Assembly (NCBI GenBank): GCA_044237765.1
Contig: JBIIEQ010000044.1
Span: 1 to 28,459 of the forward strand
Reading direction: 5' to 3'
Source: UBA6136 sp044237765
GTDB taxonomy: Bacteria > Pseudomonadota > Gammaproteobacteria > Methylococcales > Methylococcaceae
Length of the DNA stretch: 28,459 nucleotides
Shown here: positions 25,151 through 28,459 of the stretch, one piece after another
Layout of the letters: each line of letters begins with the position of its first letter
Position numbering within the stretch: position 1 is the stretch's first letter
Made by a program: the position numbers and the translations under genes
Notes under the pieces: model-generated
What the model saw: only the letters and a program-made list of their open reading frames with translations
The model's database searches: none
Told to the model about the DNA's origin: nothing

Positions 25151-25882
25151 CTAGGCATGGACACCAAAAACGGCGCGAATCTGTGACTGCACTTCCAACG
25201 CCGCCGCCCGCGGGTCAGCGGCATCGCGAATGGGACGGCCGACGACGATATAGTCTGCCCCATTGCGGAAGGCTTGCTCCACGGTAACGACCCGCTTCTG
25301 GTCATCCGCCGGACGATTTTCGACCGGGCGAATGCCTGGCGATACGACCAGCAGTTTGTTATCGACCTCGGCACGCAGCGCCGGCACTTCCAGACCCGAA
25401 GAAATAACCCCGTCGCAGCCCAGCTCCAGCGCACGGCGTGCCCGCGACAGCACCAGTTTCGGCACGTCGCAGTCAAACCCGAGATCCTTCATGTCACCCT
25501 GATCCAGGCTGGTGAGAACGGTCACGGCCAACACCTTGAGATTGCCCTTGGCCTTGGCGGCGGCTTCCATGATGGCGTCGTTGCCATGCACGGTCGCAAA
25601 ATCGACCCCATGCTGACTCAAGACCCGAATGGCACGGGCCACCGTTTCCGGCACATCAAAAAACTTGAGATCGGCAAAGACGTGCTTGTTCTGAACATTC
25701 AGCCAGTGAATCAACTCGTAATAATCACCGCTCATGAAGAGCTCCAAACCAACCTTGTAGAAACTGACAGCATCACCGAGCTGCAGCACCAGCTGCTTGG
25801 CTTGCTCGACGTTTGGCACATCCAGCGCCATGATCAGTCGCTCGTGAACGGGAATCGGCTTGTTGGAAACGAGGTCGGTCAT
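25151..25882 (-). CDS. pyrF: orotidine 5'-phosphate decarboxylase
   Basis: The 243-residue product starts at ATG 25882 (MTDLVSNKPIPVHERLIMALDVPN), preceded by AGGAAC; an ORF start at 25942 adds twenty residues without family support. It catalyses OMP to UMP, the last step of de novo pyrimidine synthesis, in the cytoplasm. Diagnostic residues are ALDVP (D21), YKVGLELF (K43), the DLKFFD active-site triad (D71, K73, D76), the SPGIRP phosphate loop and GADYIVVGRPI near the end. Length is normal for the bacterial type. It is transcribed away from the cinA-like gene, from which it is separated by a 127-bp divergent region. Confidence 0.94.
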   Translation of the reverse strand: MTDLVSNKPIPVHERLIMALDVPNVEQAKQLVLQLGDAVSFYKVGLELFMSGDYYELIHWLNVQNKHVFADLKFFDVPETVARAIRVLSQHGVDFATVHGNDAIMEAAAKAKGNLKVLAVTVLTSLDQGDMKDLGFDCDVPKLVLSRARRALELGCDGVISSGLEVPALRAEVDNKLLVVSPGIRPVENRPADDQKRVVTVEQAFRNGADYIVVGRPIRDAADPRAAALEVQSQIRAVFGVHA

Positions 25883-26009
25883 CGGTGAGTTCCTGTGGTG
25901 TCTTTGAAGAAGGCTTGCAAAAATAAGGGACTCGCCCTTCACGCAAGCGGATCGGCATTATAAATAAACCCGCCCAGCAGGCCCGCCCCCCTTACCTGAT
26001 GACAAGGAC

Positions 26010-27257
26010 ATGACCCAAGCCACCGCCGAAATACTCTCCCAGGGCGAAGAGCTGGTGACCGGAGAGATTGCCGACACCAACGCCGCCTGGCTCAGCAGCG
26101 AGCTTATCGGCCTGGGCTTTGACGTGACCCGCCACACCGCAGTCGGCGATCGGCTGGAAGCCCTGGTCGACCTGTTGCGAGAAATTTCCCGACGGGCCGA
26201 TCTCTGCCTATGCACCGGCGGCCTTGGACCCACCTGCGACGACTTGACCGCCGAGGCCGTCAGTCTGGCCTTTGAACGGCCTCTTGCCATGGACCCTACG
26301 GCACTGACTCAGATAGAGGACTGGTTTTCGCGCATGAATCGCGACATGCCGTCTGTCAATCGCAAGCAGGCGATGTTGCCTGCCGGGGCGACACGGCTCG
26401 ACAACCTTTGGGGCACCGCACCGGGATTTTCGATCACGGCGGGGCGCTGCCGGTTCTTTTTCATGCCGGGTGTGCCCAGCGAGATGAAGGCCATGTACCA
26501 GACCGCCATCCGGCCAGAACTGCGCTGGCTTTATGCACTGGCCCCACCGCACCGGGTGGTGCTGCGGACCCTGGGACTGGGTGAGTCAACCTTGCAGGAA
26601 TTGCTGAATCCGATCCCCTTACCCGACGGGACCTCGTTGGGTTTCCGTGCTGGGGGCGCAGAGAATCAGGTCAAGCTGACTTTTCCTCCTTCGCTGCCCG
26701 AGGCAGCCATCGATGACACGCTGGACGCCGTCAAGCAGGCCCTGGGTGATGCCATCTATGCCATCACCCGAAATGGCAAAGGGCCACAAAGCCTGATTGA
26801 CGTCATCGGTCAGGGCATGGCCGCCAAGAATGCGCGACTTTATTTGGTTGAGACCCTGAGCGGGGGGAACATGGCAACCCGTTGTTTTGGCTACGATTGG
26901 CTAGCCGGCGCCACGCTACTCACCCACCCGGTAAAGCATCTAACGGCATTCGATACCCCGCCGGACGCGACACATGAAGAGTCGATCGTCCAATGGGCCA
27001 AAGCTATCCGCATCCGCGAGACAGTGGATGTCATCTTGGTTCAAACCGGCGATTTCACCCTTGCCACGCTGAACGATGAGAACACCCGCCTCGAAATCAT
27101 GACCGTCGTGGCCGGCCGCCATGGAATCATGACCGACCGCCGCCTCATCTCCGGCAATCGCCAGCGGAAACAGAACACCGCCACCACGCATGGTTTGAAT
27201 CTGTTACGGCGGTTTCTGTTGGCTGAGCAGTCAAACCCCGACCCGCAGCCCGAATAA
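26010..27257 (+). CDS. cinA: CinA-like protein with a degenerate NMN-deamidase domain
   Basis: The 415-residue product starts at ATG 26010 with a weak ribosome site. The N-terminal half is a MoaB/MogA-like domain: GEELVTGEIADTNAAWLSSELIGLG, CTGGLGPTCDDLTAEA (69-84) and FFMPGVPSEMKAMY. This half is linked to ADP-ribose pyrophosphatase activity in some CinA proteins. The C-terminal half corresponds to the PncC-type NMN deamidase, but the usual ES-C-(S/T)-GG signature reads ETLSGG (281-286) and the usual TG-x-AGP-GGG loop is replaced by QTGDFTLATLNDEN. So the deamidase activity may be lost or changed. The last codons lie within a REP-like repeat. Confidence 0.8.
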   Translation: MTQATAEILSQGEELVTGEIADTNAAWLSSELIGLGFDVTRHTAVGDRLEALVDLLREISRRADLCLCTGGLGPTCDDLTAEAVSLAFERPLAMDPTALTQIEDWFSRMNRDMPSVNRKQAMLPAGATRLDNLWGTAPGFSITAGRCRFFFMPGVPSEMKAMYQTAIRPELRWLYALAPPHRVVLRTLGLGESTLQELLNPIPLPDGTSLGFRAGGAENQVKLTFPPSLPEAAIDDTLDAVKQALGDAIYAITRNGKGPQSLIDVIGQGMAAKNARLYLVETLSGGNMATRCFGYDWLAGATLLTHPVKHLTAFDTPPDATHEESIVQWAKAIRIRETVDVILVQTGDFTLATLNDENTRLEIMTVVAGRHGIMTDRRLISGNRQRKQNTATTHGLNLLRRFLLAEQSNPDPQPE

Positions 27258-27450
27258 TGCAACGCGGAAGCCGGGCTTTGGCCCACGAGACTGGCGCTCG
27301 TGGGAGGCCTGCCCTCAGGCCGATGCGGGGTTACTAGCGGCATGGGGCAAGGTGCCGAGGTCAAAGTCTGCTCGCGCCGGGGGCGGCGCTCCCACGGGTC
27401 AACCATTGCTGGGCGGAGCCCGTAGCCCTGATAACGCAACGCGGCATCCG
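27250..27450. repeat. REP-like intergenic cluster (two direct copies plus an inverted pair)
   Basis: CCCGAATAATGCAACGCGG near 27250 and CCTGATAACGCAACGCGG near 27426 are similar direct copies flanking an inverted pair: CGTGGGAGGC (27299-27308) and GCGCTCCCACG (27387-27397). The arrangement and GC-rich core look like REP/BIME elements of gammaproteobacteria. The first copy overlaps the cinA stop codon. It may act as an mRNA 3'-end stabiliser or transcription pause site between cinA and the convergent Fic gene. Confidence 0.5.
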
Positions 27451-27513
27451 GAGGCGATTTGGGGCTACTCATCGCAAAGAACCTGAAATGGCACAAAACA
27501 ATACCCGAGCTTG

Positions 27514-28459
27514 TCAACGGGAAAGCAGCTCAATGTACGCTTGGTAGCTGTAGCTCCGATTCTTTTTCAGCCCGGTCATCTCCGTCACGATGCCCAGATC
27601 CTCCAGCACCTTGATGGCGGCCGTCGCGGTAGGGAAGCTGGTGTCCAGTTGCTGGCGCACCCGTTCGATGGTGAAGCGCGGCATCATCGGCAGTAACTCA
27701 AACAACCGGTAGCTGGCCAATCCGGTCCTGGCCGATTGCAACAGGCGTCTGCGCCCTGTAGCTACGAGACTGGCGACTTCAATGATATTTCTTTCAGCAT
27801 CGCCAGCGGCAGTCACCACACCTTCCAAAAAGAAGCTCACCCAGGATTCCCAGTCACCCTCCGTACGGATAGTCAAAAGACGCCGGTAGTACTCCCCCTG
27901 ATGCTGCTTGAGGTAGCCACTGAGATACAACAATGGTTCAGACAGCAACCCCCACTCTTCGAACAAAGCAGAGGTCAGCAGACGCCCGATGCGCCCATTA
28001 CCGTCAAGAAAGGGATGGATGGTTTCAAACTGAGCATGGATGAGTGCCACCTTAATGATGGGCGGCAAATTCGTCGCATTATCGTGAATGAACCGCTCCA
28101 TATCGGCCAGCAACAACGGCACATGCTCCGGCGGTGGAGGCACGAAAACCGCGTTACCAGGTCGTGTACCACCAATCCAATTTTGCGACCGACGCAGTTC
28201 TCCGGGCTGTTTGCCAGCACCTCGAACGCCATCAAGAAGCAAGCGATGGGCATCGCACAACAGCCGCACGCTGATAGGCAGTCCGTTGGGGTGACGCAAT
28301 TGTTCTTGCACCCACCGAAAAGCGCGAAGGTAATTGGTAACCTCCTCGACATCGTCGATGTTGCCAACCTTGAAGCCCGCCTCATCATCGAACAAGTCGG
28401 TCAGCGTGGCCTGGGTGCCTTCAATCTGAGATGTGAGTAGGGCTTCCTTGCGGATGGCG
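27514..28459 (-). CDS. Fic-domain protein AMP transferase (5' end outside the window)
   Basis: The frame runs from the window edge; the apparent start at 28395 is an internal Leu codon. Upstream residues read TSQIEGTQATLTDLF, which contains the inhibitory (S/T)xxxE(G/N) motif that blocks ATP in class II and III Fic proteins. The Fic active-site motif HPFLDGNGRIGR lies at about 27988-28023. At least 314 residues are present. The C-terminal part (RFTIERVRQQLDTSFPTATAAIKVLEDLGIV) is a winged-helix DNA-binding domain. Fic enzymes transfer AMP to target proteins; the target here is unknown. Both motif and inhibitory helix are intact, so an active but autoinhibited enzyme is expected. Confidence 0.92.
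   Translation of the reverse strand, partial: AIRKEALLTSQIEGTQATLTDLFDDEAGFKVGNIDDVEEVTNYLRAFRWVQEQLRHPNGLPISVRLLCDAHRLLLDGVRGAGKQPGELRRSQNWIGGTRPGNAVFVPPPPEHVPLLLADMERFIHDNATNLPPIIKVALIHAQFETIHPFLDGNGRIGRLLTSALFEEWGLLSEPLLYLSGYLKQHQGEYYRRLLTIRTEGDWESWVSFFLEGVVTAAGDAERNIIEVASLVATGRRRLLQSARTGLASYRLFELLPMMPRFTIERVRQQLDTSFPTATAAIKVLEDLGIVTEMTGLKKNRSYSYQAYIELLSR

Noticed and set aside
27258..27513. A tRNA or small RNA gene in the cinA-Fic gap
   Set aside because: No cloverleaf or CCA end is visible; the inverted copies fit a REP-like element better.

Overview
The window looks like chromosomal DNA from a gammaproteobacterium, most likely a type I methanotroph (Methylococcales). This rests mainly on recognising CorA/CorB-type genes (a secreted copper-binding protein plus a large surface di-heme cytochrome c peroxidase), which are known from methanotrophs. 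A PPi-linked pyruvate phosphate dikinase and the moderately high GC fit but do not prove it. No rRNA, tRNA, CRISPR array or transposase was seen.

Layout. Nearly everything from 1 to 19377 is transcribed leftwards. At 192-3843 are two secreted proteins of unknown function, one a three-FnIII-repeat protein. At 4064-12723 is a tandem array, in transcription order: peroxidase 3, peroxidase 2, CorA-like A, peroxidase 1, CorA-like B. Peroxidase 2 plus CorA-like A, and peroxidase 1 plus CorA-like B, are two copies of one cassette of about 3.3 kb. Each copy has exactly 191 bp between the peroxidase stop and the CorA-like start. At 12912-19377 a second leftward cluster encodes a HEAT-repeat protein, a secreted two-domain protein paralogous to the one at 192-1100, a TlpA-like thioredoxin, a DUF4266 lipoprotein, a very large DUF3570 outer-membrane protein fused to a His/Met-rich second barrel, and an ApbE-type flavin transferase.

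From 19788 rightwards lie pyruvate phosphate dikinase with a repetitive C-terminal extension of about 330 residues, a small periplasmic helical protein and an outer-membrane barrel. Then come pyrF (leftward), a CinA-like gene whose deamidase half looks degenerate, a REP-like intergenic region, and a Fic-domain gene cut by the window end.

How the parts may work together. Both CorA-like genes have a sigma-54-like -24/-12 element preceded by an 18-bp palindrome (CTGTGTGATATCACACAG) whose centre lies exactly 61 bp upstream of the GG of the -24 element. A near-identical -24/-12 element, with a weak version of the palindrome one helical turn further out, precedes the HEAT/TlpA/DUF4266/DUF3570/ApbE cluster. 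The DUF3570 protein carries DTWSGAT, which fits the ApbE flavinylation consensus. I infer one co-regulated, probably copper-responsive, surface redox system: CorA/CorB-type copper binding and peroxidase modification beside a putatively flavinylated outer-membrane barrel. The regulatory geometry and the motif are visible in the sequence. The copper link and the flavinylation are inference.
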